From the NCBI GenBank assembly GCA_960531495.1, contig OY482864.1, positions 8,725,644-8,789,643 on the forward strand: a stretch of DNA of 64,000 nucleotides, read 5' to 3'. This DNA comes from Zeus faber (Eukaryota > Chordata > Actinopteri > Zeiformes > Zeidae). The stretch's first letter is position 1; the number at the start of each line of letters is the position of its first letter. Below are positions 11,484-23,359 of the stretch, one piece after another. Below the pieces are notes generated by a model that worked only from the letters and a program-made list of their open reading frames with translations, did no database searches and was not told the DNA's origin. Position numbers and translations under genes: made by a program.

Positions 11484-12633
11484 TACAGAGGGTCATTATT
11501 CACGGAGCAGAGTTAAAGAGTTAAAAATATCTTCTGTCACAAGGAAAATGTATATCCTAGGCCAGGGATGGGCTAATATTTTGGTTCATGGGCCGGATAG
11601 AGTTTTGAAGACCATGTGAGGGGCCACATTCAAGTTTATTCAAGTTTCCTCTCGGCTTTTCGGCTCATGAATTGAGGAAGAAGCTTCAAAAAGGGACTTG
11701 ACATTTGGACATGTTTTGAGCAGAAATTGGCACACAGAATTAAAATTGCTTCAGAGATAGGACAACCGTACAAAATGTCGTTGGAACGATTTGAACCGGC
11801 TTGGGGACAACCCGCTGGATTTTCAGACCATGGCTTTAACCATTCACTTTCAAATGAAAGGAAATTCCCACTCAAAACACTGTGTTCGTAACACTTTGAA
11901 GAGTACTGTATGTGTATATGAAATTGCGAGGGGCATTTGTGGAATGGTCTGGATATAGAACTCAAGCAAAGTCCATATATATATCAATTCAAGAAGATTT
12001 ACAATAAAATAAGTTTGAAGAGGTTTAGGGACGAGGAAGGGTTGGGAGGACAAAAGTTGAGGTTGTTTGAGTTATATCTGATTGACACTGGGTAGATATC
12101 TGGCTTGTATATAACAATATTTGGTTAGTTGTTTGTAAGTTGTATGTGTGATAAATATTTAGTTACTTGCTTGAGTTATGGAGAAGTGATTGGACCACGG
12201 AAGCGAATACTTATGCTGGTATATGTTTATTGTTATTCTTGATTTGTTTTAACTTACTGTTACATGTTTCAAATAAGTAGTTAATCAAATGAAAACAAGC
12301 AATGACTCACAGTTTTACGCTTTTTCTGCAACGAGGCCGATATCTTAGTGTTAATCACTCCGTGATTTACAGTCCACGCCACTTCCGTTTCCGGTAACGG
12401 CTGTCGCGTTTGTGCTACTTCTTTGACTCGCTTCCCAAACTACCTGATGTTGGATTACGGGTCTCGGATTATTTACACTGTGATACCCCTATTCTTTCCC
12501 GGCTTTGACCCTCGCCTGAACTGTCTTTTCGGATTTTGGAACGTGGACTCTGGCATGGCTAGCGCCTGTTAGCCTAGCATATTGCTAAATATGCCGGCAT
12601 CGATGCCTACCTCTGTGGGATTGTGGGAACTGT

Positions 12634-13835
12634 TTGCCCCTGGTCGACAGAGACAGCGCACCAGAGAAGTCGGTCTTCAAAGACATTCCCAGCCTGCGTG
12701 AGGACGTGAAAAAGAAGGATGAACTGTTTGTGCGTCTGACCTCCATCGCTCGCGCTCGGGCTCAGCACATCTCCTGCTCCATGCCCTCCGCTGTGATCGG
12801 ACCGGACTTAGACTCCACTCTCCCGTGGCCCGGATCCATTCTCACTGCGGGTGAGGGTCGGATCGATCTGACGCTCCGCCGGCTGTGCCAGAGGAGCCAT
12901 GGCCCAAGTCCCGGACCTGTTCCACTCCAGAGCCTTGGACCCTGGGGCCGTGCCGTGGACGGCGTTGCGTGCGCTCCTTGCGCCGCTCTATGCCGGAGAC
13001 TCTCCGGCTGGAGAAGAGATTCCAAACCCTGGAGCCCACAGTCGATGCCAGAGATATGCGGGAATTCCCTCCTTTGGGGGGGCTCACAGTCCACCGTGGC
13101 ATCAAGGACACCAAGACGGTCTCTACCGCTGCTGGCCTCGTTCCCACTGCCGCCAGACTATCCATCGCCTGCTCGGGCCTCCGCTCCCGAATCAGTTGGT
13201 GGCTGCTCCGCCGCCGCGGGCCCCGCTGTTTTCAACCCCGCAGAGCGCCGCCTCGGCCCGTCGGGGCCGCCCCGCGGCGACTGACTTGGACCGCCCGCCC
13301 GCGCTGCCTCCGGGAGGACGGTGGTCTCTTGGTTCGGCTGCTGCTGTCCCTCGGAACTCCTCTGCTGCCGGACCTCCATCCATGCTAATTGTCGGCTCCT
13401 CCATGGTTTGACACATCACCCTGCCTGCGGCTAAAACCATCTGCTACCCGGGTACTCTTATCCGGGATATAGACTCCAGAATCCCACAACTGCTGGATCA
13501 AAACCCGTTTTCCTCCACTGTTCTTATCCACGTCGGAACCAACGATCTCAGGAACAAACAATCGGAGACACTTAAAGAAGAATTTACGAAGCTTATTGAC
13601 AGTCTTCTACAGTCAGACCGCCGGTTAATCGTCTCCGGCCCGCTGCCATGTCCTTCAGTTACACACATGGCTCAAGGGATACTGCTGCTCCCTCAACATA
13701 CCGTTTGTGGACAACTTCGGTACCTTCTTGAACCGTCCAAACGTCTTCAGACATGATGGAGTTCATCCAGACTTTCACGGATCACGCCTCCTCGCCTTAG
13801 ATGTGGAACTTACGCTGAAATCTTCTGTTCGCTGC
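12634..13835 (+). pseudogene. LINE ORF1 with SGNH esterase domain
   Basis: The N-terminal part is Pro/Arg-rich and GC-rich. From about 13,383 an SGNH-type hydrolase is readable: block I with the nucleophile Ser (VGSSMV), block III (HVGTNDLR, about 13,532) and the C-terminal Asp-x-x-His block (DGVHPDFHG, about 13,756). A TGA at 13,408-13,410 and at least one shift near 13,680 break it. Esterase ORF1 proteins are typical of CR1/L2-group LINEs. A second, minus-strand example is at 47,271-48,443. Confidence 0.75.
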
Positions 13836-13844
13836 TAATGTCTG

Positions 13845-16532
13845 GTGAGTCCGATCCACTTTGACATTAATGACTGTCACTCTGCTCTACAAATTCCTGT
13901 ACTTATAAACCATAGACCGAAATTACGTAACTTCCCTGTAACATACAGGAATCTAAAAAAATTGCTATGGGTTCGGACTCAAACTCTCAGTACCCCGCAA
14001 AGCCATGCACCCAGAACAACAAAAATGTCTCTATTAAACGTAAGGTCATTAACTAACAAGTCATTTTTAGTTAATGAGCTTATAAGTACTCATAACCTAG
14101 ATTTCACTCTATTAACTGAGACCTGGCTGGATTGAAATGGCTCACTCGCACTCACTGAGACAGCACCTGCTAATTTCAAGTTCATCCAAACCACTTGAGC
14201 TGACCAGAGAGGTGGTGGAATAGCTGCTGTCTTCTCTGAGAATTCACGTCTTTTGAACACCTTGCTATATCTATAAACTACAGTGCCCCGATTTTAATCA
14301 TCACTGTCTATCGGCCACCAAAATCTAAATGTGGCTTTCTTGATTAATTCTCAGAGCTACTGTCCAAGGTCTCCACTGATTATGATTGTGTTATTATCTC
14401 AGGTGATTTTAATATTCATGTTGACAATCAAACAGACCCAGATGTTCAACACTTCATTAGCCTATTAGAGGCATTCGACCTCACTCAGCACGTTTCTGGA
14501 CCCACCCACAATAAGGGGCATACTCTGGACTTAGTCTTATCAAAAGGATTAAATATCACTGTACCCTATGTCATGGATGTTGCTATTTCAGATCACTGTT
14601 CCATTTTCTTTGACGGGTCTGCTCTTTCTGTACAACAGAGGGGTACCCGAACAATTAAAAAAGCGTATCATTAACAATAATAATAACCATTGAAACTTTT
14701 AAGAGAATTGTAAATGAGTTACCGCTGTTCAAGGCATCATCAACTGAGGATCCTGTGAACAACTTCAACTCCAAAATACAAAATATCATTGATAAGATTG
14801 CACCTGTTAAAACTAAAAACATAGAAAAACAAAAAGCCCCCTGGAGAAATGGAGCAGTTATTAGGCAGCTTAAGAGAGAGTGTCGCCAGGCAGAATGAAA
14901 ATGGAGAAAGACAAATCTTCAGGTTCATCATGAAATTTACAAGGATAGACTCAATCGATACAATATAGAAATTAAACAGGCCAGACAGTCTTTCTTCTCT
15001 AAAATCATTAATGAAAGCTCAACAATAGTGAAGTGCTCTTCTTCACTGTTGATCGACTTATTAATCAGCCATCTACAACCCTGTCAGAGATGCTCTCCAC
15101 TGAAAAATGTGAGGAGTTTGCTACATTCTTCAGTTACAAAATTATAGCTATCAGACAATATTAGTGCCTCAACATCCAGAAATGAACCTACCTTTCAGTT
15201 CCCCAGTAATATGACTGCTGCCATGTCCCATTTCATCCCCTTAGACATAAAACGACTGGACGATATTGTTGGTCAGCTCAGGTCCTCCACCTGCTGCCTG
15301 GACCCCCTCCCTACCACATTTTTAAAACAGTTTTTAACTGCCTAGCACATGAGGTATTAGAGATTTTAAATGGCTCTCTTCAATCAGGTATATTCCCTGC
15401 AGCATTTAAAACAGCTGTCATTAAACCACTCCTGAAGAAGAGCAATCTCAATGCAACAGTTATTGCCAACTACAGGCCCATTTCCAACCTGCTGTTCTTC
15501 AGCAAAATACTTGAAAGAACAGTTTACCTTCAGCTTAACAACTATCTAACCTCAAACAGCCTTTTAGACACCTATCAATCTGGCTTTTGACCTCACCATA
15601 GCACAGAAACAGCACTTATTAAAGTTCTGAACGATCTACACATGAACGCTGATGCAAAAACTATCTGTTCTTCTGCTCCTAGATCTCAGTGCTGCCTTCG
15701 ATACTGTTGACCATCAGATTTTATTAGCAAGATTACAAAAATGGGTTGGCCTATCTGGCCTGGTTCTAAATTGGTTCAAAACCTAACTACAGGACAGGCA
15801 GTTCTTTGTGTCCATTGGAGATTTTGTGTCAACAAAGTGGAAATTGTATGTGGAGTGCCCCAAGGTTCGATTCTGGGACCATTATTGTTTAACCTCTATA
15901 TGCTTCCACTGGCACATATTGTAAAGAAACACAAAATAAATTACCATAATTATGTAGATGATTCACAACTGTACATATCACTATCTCCTGATGACCTACT
16001 CCCAATACACTCCCTCACTCAGTGTATAACTGATATTAATGCATGGATGTCAAATAACTTTTTACAACTGAACAAAGACAAAACAGAAATACTCATCTTT
16101 GGTGCAAAGGCTCAAAGACAGAAAATTGCAGCTCATCCTAGTTCTCTGTCCCTGGAGAGCAAGAATGAAGCTGAATGAAGATGGAAAAAGTTTGAACATA
16201 TCACACCTGTTCTTAGATCACTACATTGGCTCCCCGTCAGAACTAGAATTGATTTTAAGATTCTGCAACTTGTATATAACGCTATAAATGGCCTTGGACC
16301 TCAGTATATAAAATAAATGCAAATTATACACGGACCAGCAAGAACTCTCAGGTCCACAGGCAGTGGTCTTTTAACTATCCCTCGTACCAACTCTAAAGCA
16401 GGAGAAGCTGCTTTCTGTATCTATGCCCCAAGTAAATGGAACACCCTACCGAGGGACCTGAGAGAGGCCCCCACACTGAATACTTTTAAAAGCAGGTTAA
16501 AAACCTTGCTGTTCGCTACAGTCTATGACTGA
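13845..16532 (+). pseudogene. LINE ORF2 (AP-endonuclease and reverse transcriptase), broken
   Basis: The endonuclease starts with SLLNVRSLTNKS and LLTETWLD (about 14,023-14,132) and continues with SGDFNIHVDN (about 14,398) and the SDH motif (about 14,588). Reverse transcriptase landmarks are LKKSNLN and NYRPISNL (about 15,430-15,490), GVPQGSILGPLLF (about 15,852), YVDDSQLY (about 15,950) and NKDKTEILIFG (about 16,073). The C-terminal block with SKWNTLPRDLREA (about 16,430) ends at 16,532. Multiple stops and frameshifts make it a pseudogene. Confidence 0.85.
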
Positions 16533-16549
16533 CTGACTGACTGACTGAC

Positions 16550-16590
<41 letters not shown>
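16527..16590 (+). repeat. (TGAC)n / (TCTG)n microsatellites
   Basis: Two adjacent tetranucleotide tracts, GACT repeats then TCTG repeats, directly after the ORF2 stop of the L2-like LINE. Confidence 0.95.
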
Positions 16591-16591
<1 letters not shown>

Positions 16592-16665
16592 AACCATCTC
16601 TAACCTTATACCCTAATTTAAATATCTCTAACTTTGTACCTCAACTCAACATCTCTAACATCTCC

Positions 16666-16745
16666 GGAAGTGGTAGCTCTCACCGGAACTGGACAAGTCA
16701 CTCAGGTGAGTGACTTGTCCAGTTCCGGTGAGAGCTACCACTTCC
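16666..16745. repeat. Perfect 39-bp inverted repeat
   Basis: Left arm 16,666-16,704 and right arm 16,707-16,745 are exact reverse complements with only GG between them. The right arm (GTGACTTGTCCAGTTCCGGT core) is the start of a module that recurs at about 26,163, so the left arm looks like a recent inverted duplication. It would extrude as a hairpin or cruciform. Confidence 0.95.
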
Positions 16746-16964
16746 CGTTCCGGTGAAGCCTTTGCATGTGCGTTGCTGTTGTTGCTCCTGCTTGGTTTTG
16801 CTGTTGTTGCTGCTGGTGTTAATGTTGCTGCTATTTCTGTTGCTGTGGTTGTTTCTGCTGTGGTATTACACTTAGAGGATCATAAGAAGGGTGTGTTTTC
16901 GGAGAGAGAGAGTCAACAGGATCTCCCTCCCGAGGTCTGTTTGGAAATTTGACGCGTAACTTAG

Positions 16965-18313
16965 TCAACCCAAGTTATTTTCTGTAGTTCTTAAGTTACA
17001 GTATAATTTTTTTGAGATAATCGCTAAGCACTGTAATTTACGGGCCCCCAAAACGCATCGCAAGCGCATGCAGGGCAGACGATAGAGCACAGAGCGTAGA
17101 CGAACTAGGAGACACGCATGCAACTGCGATGGTGGTTTGAAAATGATATATATATATATATATATATATATATCTACATACACACACACACACATAATAT
17201 ACCTAATGTGGAAAACACTGCATTGGACACTGGTGGTGGTTTAGGAGAACTTCTGGGGAGAGTTCCCGGACGGGTGCTTTCCGAGTAAATAGATGGATTA
17301 TCCTGGTGAGTTAACTGCTCTGGTTAGCTAATTAGCACTTGGTTAGCCGCTTGACATGAACTTGTTGCTAGAGTAAGTAATTGTGTGTTGGATTGCCTAA
17401 GATATGTGTGAAACTTAAAAAACTGTCAGGATATTGTGTGTATGTGACGTGAACTGAATACGGCCGATTGTGTTAACAGTTTAGCCATTTAGCATCGAAA
17501 TGAATGTGTGTATTGCTGTCTTGAAGCTAGGTTAATTTGCACGTGCAGCTGCGGTTTGTGCCTTGTTAATGGCCATGGCAGTGTGTTAACTACAGTACAG
17601 TATGTTAGAACATGGTTAAACTATTTTACATGTTCGGAGAAATAAGTTAAATGATTATTTAATTTAATGCAATGGACAGTGGAACAAAAGCATTCAGACT
17701 GTTTAATAACTGCGCTGCACACTTTTGTGCAGGCTGGGTTTTTTTGTGGGTCGGACTGTCAACTGGATCCAACTGAATTTGACTGCTTCCGCTATCGTCG
17801 TAGTTCCTGGATGCCATCACCTCTCGTCGGACGTCCATCATATGGACATTGTGCTCAGGTCCAGGTGGTGGTAGGAGCGAAATTGGGGATCTAAACTGAG
17901 GAATATTTTGTTTTGATGTTTTTTTTTATTCTGAGTACTCAGTTTTTTACTTTGGGTTTTTCTTCAAGTTTTCTTTTGGTTCTTGGGCCCAAGACAATCA
18001 AACTGTTTCATTTAACTTTTTTTGTGATGTGATTCTGGGTCAATGTTTATCTTGTTTGCCGCAGTGTTGAGAGAACATATACATTTCTTTATTTATTTCT
18101 TAAAGGTATCTTTGTAAATACATAACTTTTATTCTCTAAAGTCGTGGTCACGTGTTGTTATGTGGGTTTGAGGTCTCATAATTCTTAATAAGCTACAATC
18201 AGTCCCCTTACCAATCAGATGTGAACCTGGAATTTTAAGTAGCCTTATACAACCTTAGACATAGACTTTTAGCATAGGTACCCCCATCATGTAGGGGTCA
18301 CCAGAAGGTTACA
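16965..18313 (+). mobile_element. 5' LTR of Ty3/gypsy element
   Basis: About 1349 bp, matching 24,413-25,723. It starts TCAACCCAAG (the 3' copy has TGACCCAAG, so the initial TG is mutated here) and ends GGTTACA. It contains (TA)n/(CA)n tracts at 17,144-17,194. The 4-bp sequence TTAG precedes it (16,961-16,964) and follows the 3' LTR (25,724-25,727), the inferred target duplication. Differences between the LTRs (small indels and substitutions) show the insertion is not recent. Confidence 0.85.
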
Positions 18314-18416
18314 TAAAGTCGCGAGCCAGCCAGGAGATTGGTTTTAAGTAGCAACCTGACATTCCATCCCACGCTACACACGTTGTACACTAATAATTCG
18401 TTCCACCGAGTTAGCT
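18314..18416 (+). other. Leader of the Ty3/gypsy element
   Basis: Untranslated leader between the 5' LTR and the first Gag ATG. The primer-binding site should start here (TAAAGTCGCGAGCC), but I cannot match it to a tRNA 3' end with confidence. Confidence 0.4.
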
Positions 18417-19740
18417 ATGGATATTTGTGACCAGTTTGACGTTCATGGTCAGAGCTCCCTCTTGGTAACGAACATTGAGGGAGATTACTCAGATGTAGAG
18501 ATAGCTTGTGTTTTTGAAGCTAATGGGGAAGTCTCAAAAATTGTCCGGATCCCTGATGAGCTAGAACATCCAAAGGGTTGAGCTCTGATTGAGTATGCGT
18601 CTGACCGGTCCATCTCTAGAATAGACCCCATTACCTTAGGCACCTTACAAAGTCCTAAAGATCCTTCCCTAAAATGGTCTGTGAGAACCATTAGAGATGT
18701 CTGTCAAGAAGAGATGGGCAGGGAGAATAGCCCGCAGATACCTGAGTGAACTAAAGCTAGTCGCGGGTAGTAGCAAAACAGGCTTCGTAAGTGTACTCAC
18801 AAACAAGTTACTAGGGAACCAAGATACAAGTGAAAATGACAACACACCTGACAATGATAACCAAAGTGAACCTGCAGAATCCATACATTACATTACATTA
18901 CATTTAGCAGACGCTTTTATCCAAAGAGACTTACAATTGTTCAATCACCGACAGACGCAGCCATCAGGAGCAATTAGGGGTTAAGTGTCTTGCTCAAGGA
19001 CACTACAGTATGCTAGCAGGAGGAGCCTGGGATCGAACCAGCAACCCTTAGATCACTAGACCACCAGCTCCACCGCCTGAGCTACCATCGCCTGGTACAT
19101 GTTCCTAATGTATCTGCTAGTGTGCCAGTGAGCCCAGTTCACATTGATGAGAATGTCATTAACCCACCTCAGATCCAAAGAGTGATCGTAGAGCATGTCA
19201 TCCGAAGTGACTCAAGAACTTCATCATCCATGCCTGCACGTCTGCGCATCTTCTCTGGTCGCATGCCAAAGCCTAACAGTGAGGTTGACTAATGACACAT
19301 GGCGCACCCAGGTTGACCTCCTTCTTGACGATCCTTCCTTTAGTGATACGCACAAGGTAAGGAAAATCCTTGAAAACCTGCTGAATCCAGCTACTGATGT
19401 CGTGAAACCCCTTGGAATCTCCTCACCTCCTAGCGCTTATGTCACTCAGCTTGAATCTGCTTTCAATGTTGTGGAGGACGGAGAGGAGCTCTTTGCAGCG
19501 TTTCTCAGTTCAAACCAGAACAATGGGGAGAAACCCTCAGCATATCTGAACCGGCTCCAAACCCTCCTCACAAAAACAATTTCTGGAGGGGGAGCCTCAG
19601 TTGGAAATTCAAACGAATACTTACTCAGACAGTTCTGCCGGGACTGTTGGGATCAGAGCATCATCATAGGTCTACAGCTTGGGCCCAAAAAGAGCAACCC
19701 CCCCCCCATCATTCTGTGAATTTCTCCTCATGTTGAGGGC
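18417..19740 (+). pseudogene. Ty3/gypsy Gag, N-terminal and capsid part (PNMA-like), broken
   Basis: ATG at 18,417. The first 54 codons run to a TGA at 18,579-18,581, then the frame continues to a second stop near 18,744. After a SINE (18,889-19,095) the capsid-like segment reads ARLRIFSGRMP, then DTWRTQVDLLLDD and NLLNPATDVVKPLG (about 19,240-19,420), with a shift near 19,280. The order of an RRM-like N-terminus followed by this RLRIFSG...W segment resembles the PNMA family of domesticated Gag proteins; that likeness is from memory. Roughly four lesions plus the SINE inactivate it. Confidence 0.65.
18889..19095 (-). mobile_element. tRNA-headed SINE inside Ty3/gypsy gag
   Basis: The same SINE as at 2537 and 49,203, here inverted: the tail (CATTTAGCAGACGCTTTTAT) comes first and the tRNA-like head last. 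TACAT flanks it on both sides (18,884-18,888 and 19,096-19,100). Removing the insert joins GAATCCATACAT to GTTCCTAATG, which reads through as continuous Gag codons, so the boundaries are well supported. Confidence 0.9.
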
Positions 19741-19761
19741 CGTTCAACAAAGCTAGACAGA

Positions 19762-20304
19762 ATGAAAAAACATCTAGGTGCTTCAAAAGCTATTGCACAA
19801 GCCCATCACATCTTTGACATTCCCTCCTATGATAGTGGTCCTGCCCCATTACCCACCCCAAAAGAAACCGAAGCATCAAAGCTTGAAAAGAAAGTGAATG
19901 AGCTAACTGAACAGGTAGAGAAGTTGAGCAAAGACTCACACAACATCATTCATGATAACAGGCCAGCGCCAAAACCAAAACAAGGTGAAACCATTAAGCT
20001 TGAATGTAAACTAGCTGAACTAACAAAACAAGTTGAGATGCTATCTCAGAGTCAAAGAGAGAGTGAGAGCACTAAGAGAAAGGAGTGCCTTGCAATTAGC
20101 GAAAATAACAGGAGACCCATTAGAGTTCCTGGAATGCCAAGAGCTTGGTTCTGTTTCAAGTGTGGACAAGACAACCACATTGCTGCTCATTGTTCAAATG
20201 AACCGAACCAGACATTAGTCCGCATCAAAAATGCAGAGCTAAGAGAGGCACGTGACAAGTTCTCCGCTCAGCAGACTGCTTCGCCCTTTGGTTTAAACTT
20301 GTAG
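19762..20304 (+). pseudogene. Ty3/gypsy Gag, coiled-coil and zinc-knuckle part
   Basis: Open frame of 180 codons continuing Gag. Heptad-like Leu/Val repeats (KLEKKVNELTEQVEKL and a second similar block) predict coiled coil at about residues 36-100. A CCHC knuckle (CFKCGQDNHIAAHC, about 20,153-20,194) is the nucleocapsid, after which the frame ends at 20,304. It is separated from the capsid segment by a frame change near 19,720. Confidence 0.75.
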
Positions 20305-20449
20305 CAGATTCTGGCATGGGACATCCAGGAGCTGCCACAGCACATAACCCCTTGTCCCAAGAGCTTGATTCATCGTGCTAAAACAGAAAGAAAAGTAATG
20401 ACACAGACACTGGAGGCTGACAGTACAGAGCATCTCATACCTTCAGGAT

Positions 20450-23359
20450 TTGTGGGGCCCCCGTTGGGAAGCTTCAGCCTCTCTTGAGGGAGTAACTTGT
20501 GAGTCAATCATGGACTCTGGTTCGCAAGTAACCACAGTTTCTGAGTGTTTCTATAGAAACAATCTGTCTCACCTACCCATCCATCCTATTAATGCTCTTC
20601 TTGAAATTGAAGGAGCTGGTGGACCGAATGTCCCCTCTCTCGACTACATAGAAGCTCGCATCAGTTTTCCCCAACCCATCACTGGCCGTGAAGAGGAGCT
20701 CGAGGTGTTAGCACTTATAGTCCCAGAATGTTCATTTCACAGTAGAACCCCACTTTTGATTGGGACTAACTTGTTATTCAGACTTTATGATCATCTACTT
20801 GAACAAGATGGCTTAGGGTTCATCCAGAAACTTTGCTCCAAAGACCTTGCAATGATCTTCCAGCACATTGCCCGCACACATGAGACAGACAACCATGCAT
20901 ATCCCGTCAAGCTGCATGGAAACGATCCCATCACCATTCCTCCAAAACAAAAGTGCTGTGTCATGGGTGATGTCAGGCTGAGAAAACACTGTCAGAATAC
21001 AGCATTTTTGTTTGAACCACATGAACAACATGGGCTACCAGGTGACGTGTTCCTTGAAGCTTCTCTGATTGACATTCCTTTTAATTCCAGAAACAAGGTC
21101 ACTGTTGTGCTGTGTAACCTAAGCGACCACAATGTCATACTGCAGCCAAAATCCATTGTTGCTCAATTATGTGCAGCCCAGCTCATCACCCCACTTGGAC
21201 CTAAACAAAATGCACCTTGTCAGGACAAGCCCATCACTGACAACCTCAAACTCAACCTTGATGACTCACCGCTATCTGAACAATGGAAAGAGCGCATCAC
21301 TACTAAGCTTAACTCCATTTCAGAAGTTTTCGCAGTAGATGACCTGTCATACGGTCACACCACTGCTGTAAAGCATGACATCAGGCTGTCTGATGAGACT
21401 CCTTTTAAGGAGAGGCCGAGACCCATTCATCCCAGTGACAGAGAGGCAGTAAAGCAGCACCTCAAAGAACTGCTTGATGCAGGAATCATTCAAGAGTCAG
21501 AGAGCCCCTTTGCATCACCAATAGTCTTAGTGCGTAAGAAGAATGGTTCGATCAGACTATGCATAGATTAGAGAAAGTTAAATGCACAAACCATCAGAGA
21601 TGCATATGCCCTTCTGAACATTGAAGAAATATTTGCAGCCCTCAGTGCGGCTAAATGGTTTTCCGTCATGGATCTCAAATTCGGTTATTATCAGGTGGGC
21701 ATGGCAGAGGAAGATAAGCCTAAAACCACTTTTGTGTGTCCTCTGGGCTTTTTTGAATTCAATCGCATGCCACAGGGTGTCACAAATGCTCCAAGCACCT
21801 TCCAACGCCTTATGGAGAAGTGTGTCGGTGACCTCCACCTTAATGAGGTGCTCGTGTTTCGAGATGATTTGATAGTGTTCTCAGACACATTGGAAGAACA
21901 TGAAGCACGGCTCATGAAGGTACTGAATCGCCTCAAAGATTACGGCTTAAAACTGTCTCCAGAAAAGTGTCACTTCTTTAAGACTTCTGTGAAGTACCTG
22001 GGTCATGTAGTCGATGCTCAGGGAGTCCATACTGACCCTGACAAGGTATCCGCCTTAAGAGATTGGCCCCGCCCTTCAACAAGGAAGGAGTTGAAATGTT
22101 TTCTAGGTTTCGCTGGATACTATCGACCTTTTGTCAAGGGTTACTCCAAAATAGCCAAGCCCCCCAACAGCATGACAGCAGGCTACTGTGCACCAACGAA
22201 AAGAGGCAAAGTGTACAAGAGAGACTACTCCAAACCTCATGTGAGTCCAAATCTACCCCTCGGAGAGGAGTGGACTCCCGAGTGTGAAAATGCATTCAGA
22301 ACTTTAATGAACAAATTGACCTCTGCACCCATCCTTGCTTTTGCAGACCCACAACTACCGTATGTCTTCCATACCGATGCTTGTCGAGAAGGTCTAGGGG
22401 CAGCCCTCTACCAAGAGCAGGAGGGGAAGCTCAGAGCTGTGGCTTATGCAAGTCGAGGTCTTTCCAAGAGCAAACAAAACTACCCCACTCACAAACTTGA
22501 GTTCTTAGCTCTTAAGTGGGCTGTTTGTGAGAAGTTTAATGACTACCTTTATGGGACAAATTTTACCGTACTTACCGACAACAATCCCCTCACGTACGTG
22601 TTAACCTCTGCCAAGCTAGATGCAGCTGGACATCGCTGGTTAGCAGCTCTCTCTACTTACCAGTTCTCCATCAAATATAGAGCAGGACATGCCAAAGGCG
22701 ATGCAGATGTGTTGTCCCGTCAGCCTCAAAGCCCACCTCGTAAGGATGAGGATTTGGTCAAGGAAAGAGAAAGGATTGAGGATATGAAAAGACATCTCAT
22801 GGACCCAAGAGGAAACATGGGTCAGGAAGTGTTCTCTGCCTTATGTCAACGTCACCTGGTGACATTGATAGGTGAACACCAACAACAGCCTGAGCAATCT
22901 GTTGTTGTTGAGTCTCTAGCCGTCAACACCTCATTGATATCTGACATCTTCGGTGAAGACACCTTGCCTTCTATGACAAACACTAACTGGCACAACCTTC
23001 AAAAAGCAGATCCATGTATCTCTCGTGTCATCAACTTTGTGGAGAGAGCGTTAAAGCCCAGCATCAGAGAGACAAATCTTGAGCATTCAGATGTAAAACT
23101 CCTCCTCAGGGAATGGAAAAGGCTTGAACTCAGAGATGTACTACACAGGAAGTGGATGGACCGGGACAACCCTGTCTATCAATTGGTCTTACCTGAACAA
23201 TTCCGAGAAAGAGCACTTCATGGTGTACACAATGATGTTGGTCACCTTGCTTTAGAGCGTGCACTACACCTTGCCCGTGCCAGATTCTACTGGCCAGGAA
23301 TGGCCAGAGCCATTGAGGGAAAAATGCAAAAAAGTATGAATGATGTTTTGGGGAGCTGA
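20450..23359 (+). pseudogene. Ty3/gypsy Pol: protease, reverse transcriptase, RNase H, start of integrase
   Basis: One frame interrupted by a single TAG (21,569-21,571, at the CID-RKLN motif). Aspartic protease active site DSGS at 20,513-20,524. Reverse transcriptase has KKNGSIRLCID, FSVMDLKFGYYQV, NRMPQGVTNAPSTFQ, and a catalytic box reading FRDD at 21,857-21,868 instead of the usual YLDD/YVDD. RNase H has FHTDAC and LTDNNPL and ends in the tether DADVLSRQP (about 22,710). The integrase zinc-binding region starts near 23,218 (HNDVGH) but shifts out of frame before its CxxC, ending at 23,359. Inactive because of the stop and shift. Confidence 0.9.

Larger units (their letters stand above)
10184..12384 (-). 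repeat. Two old, diverged U5/tRNA-Asp array units (long form)
   Basis: The sequence matches the array unit of 57.4-64 kb at about 10,184-10,285, 10,905-11,872 and 12,300-12,384. The units are longer because a roughly 430 bp spacer segment (10,477-10,905 and 11,873-12,300, near-identical to each other and related to 27,870-28,150) is present. The left unit has a full-length U5 and both share one tRNA-like gene. The right unit has lost U5: the sequence jumps from GTGATTTAC directly to AGTCCACGCCAC, just before the L2-like LINE. Confidence 0.8.
12385..16964 (+). mobile_element. L2-like LINE, 5' and coding part
   Basis: A non-LTR element inserted in an array unit: its left edge follows AGTCCACGCCAC, and the unit resumes at 26,527 with ATCTATACC. 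It holds a GC-rich ORF1 with an esterase domain and an ORF2 with endonuclease and reverse transcriptase, all riddled with stops and shifts. Its 3' untranslated part is split by a Ty3/gypsy element (16,965-25,723) and continues at 25,728-26,526. Clade assignment (L2 within the CR1/L2 group) comes from ORF architecture and the C-terminal motif, not from a tree. Confidence 0.75.

Noticed and set aside
17667..17894. 75-codon ORF found in both gypsy LTRs (also 25,086-25,313)
   Set aside because: Lies inside the LTR and differs by frameshift-like changes between the copies; no evidence of coding selection.
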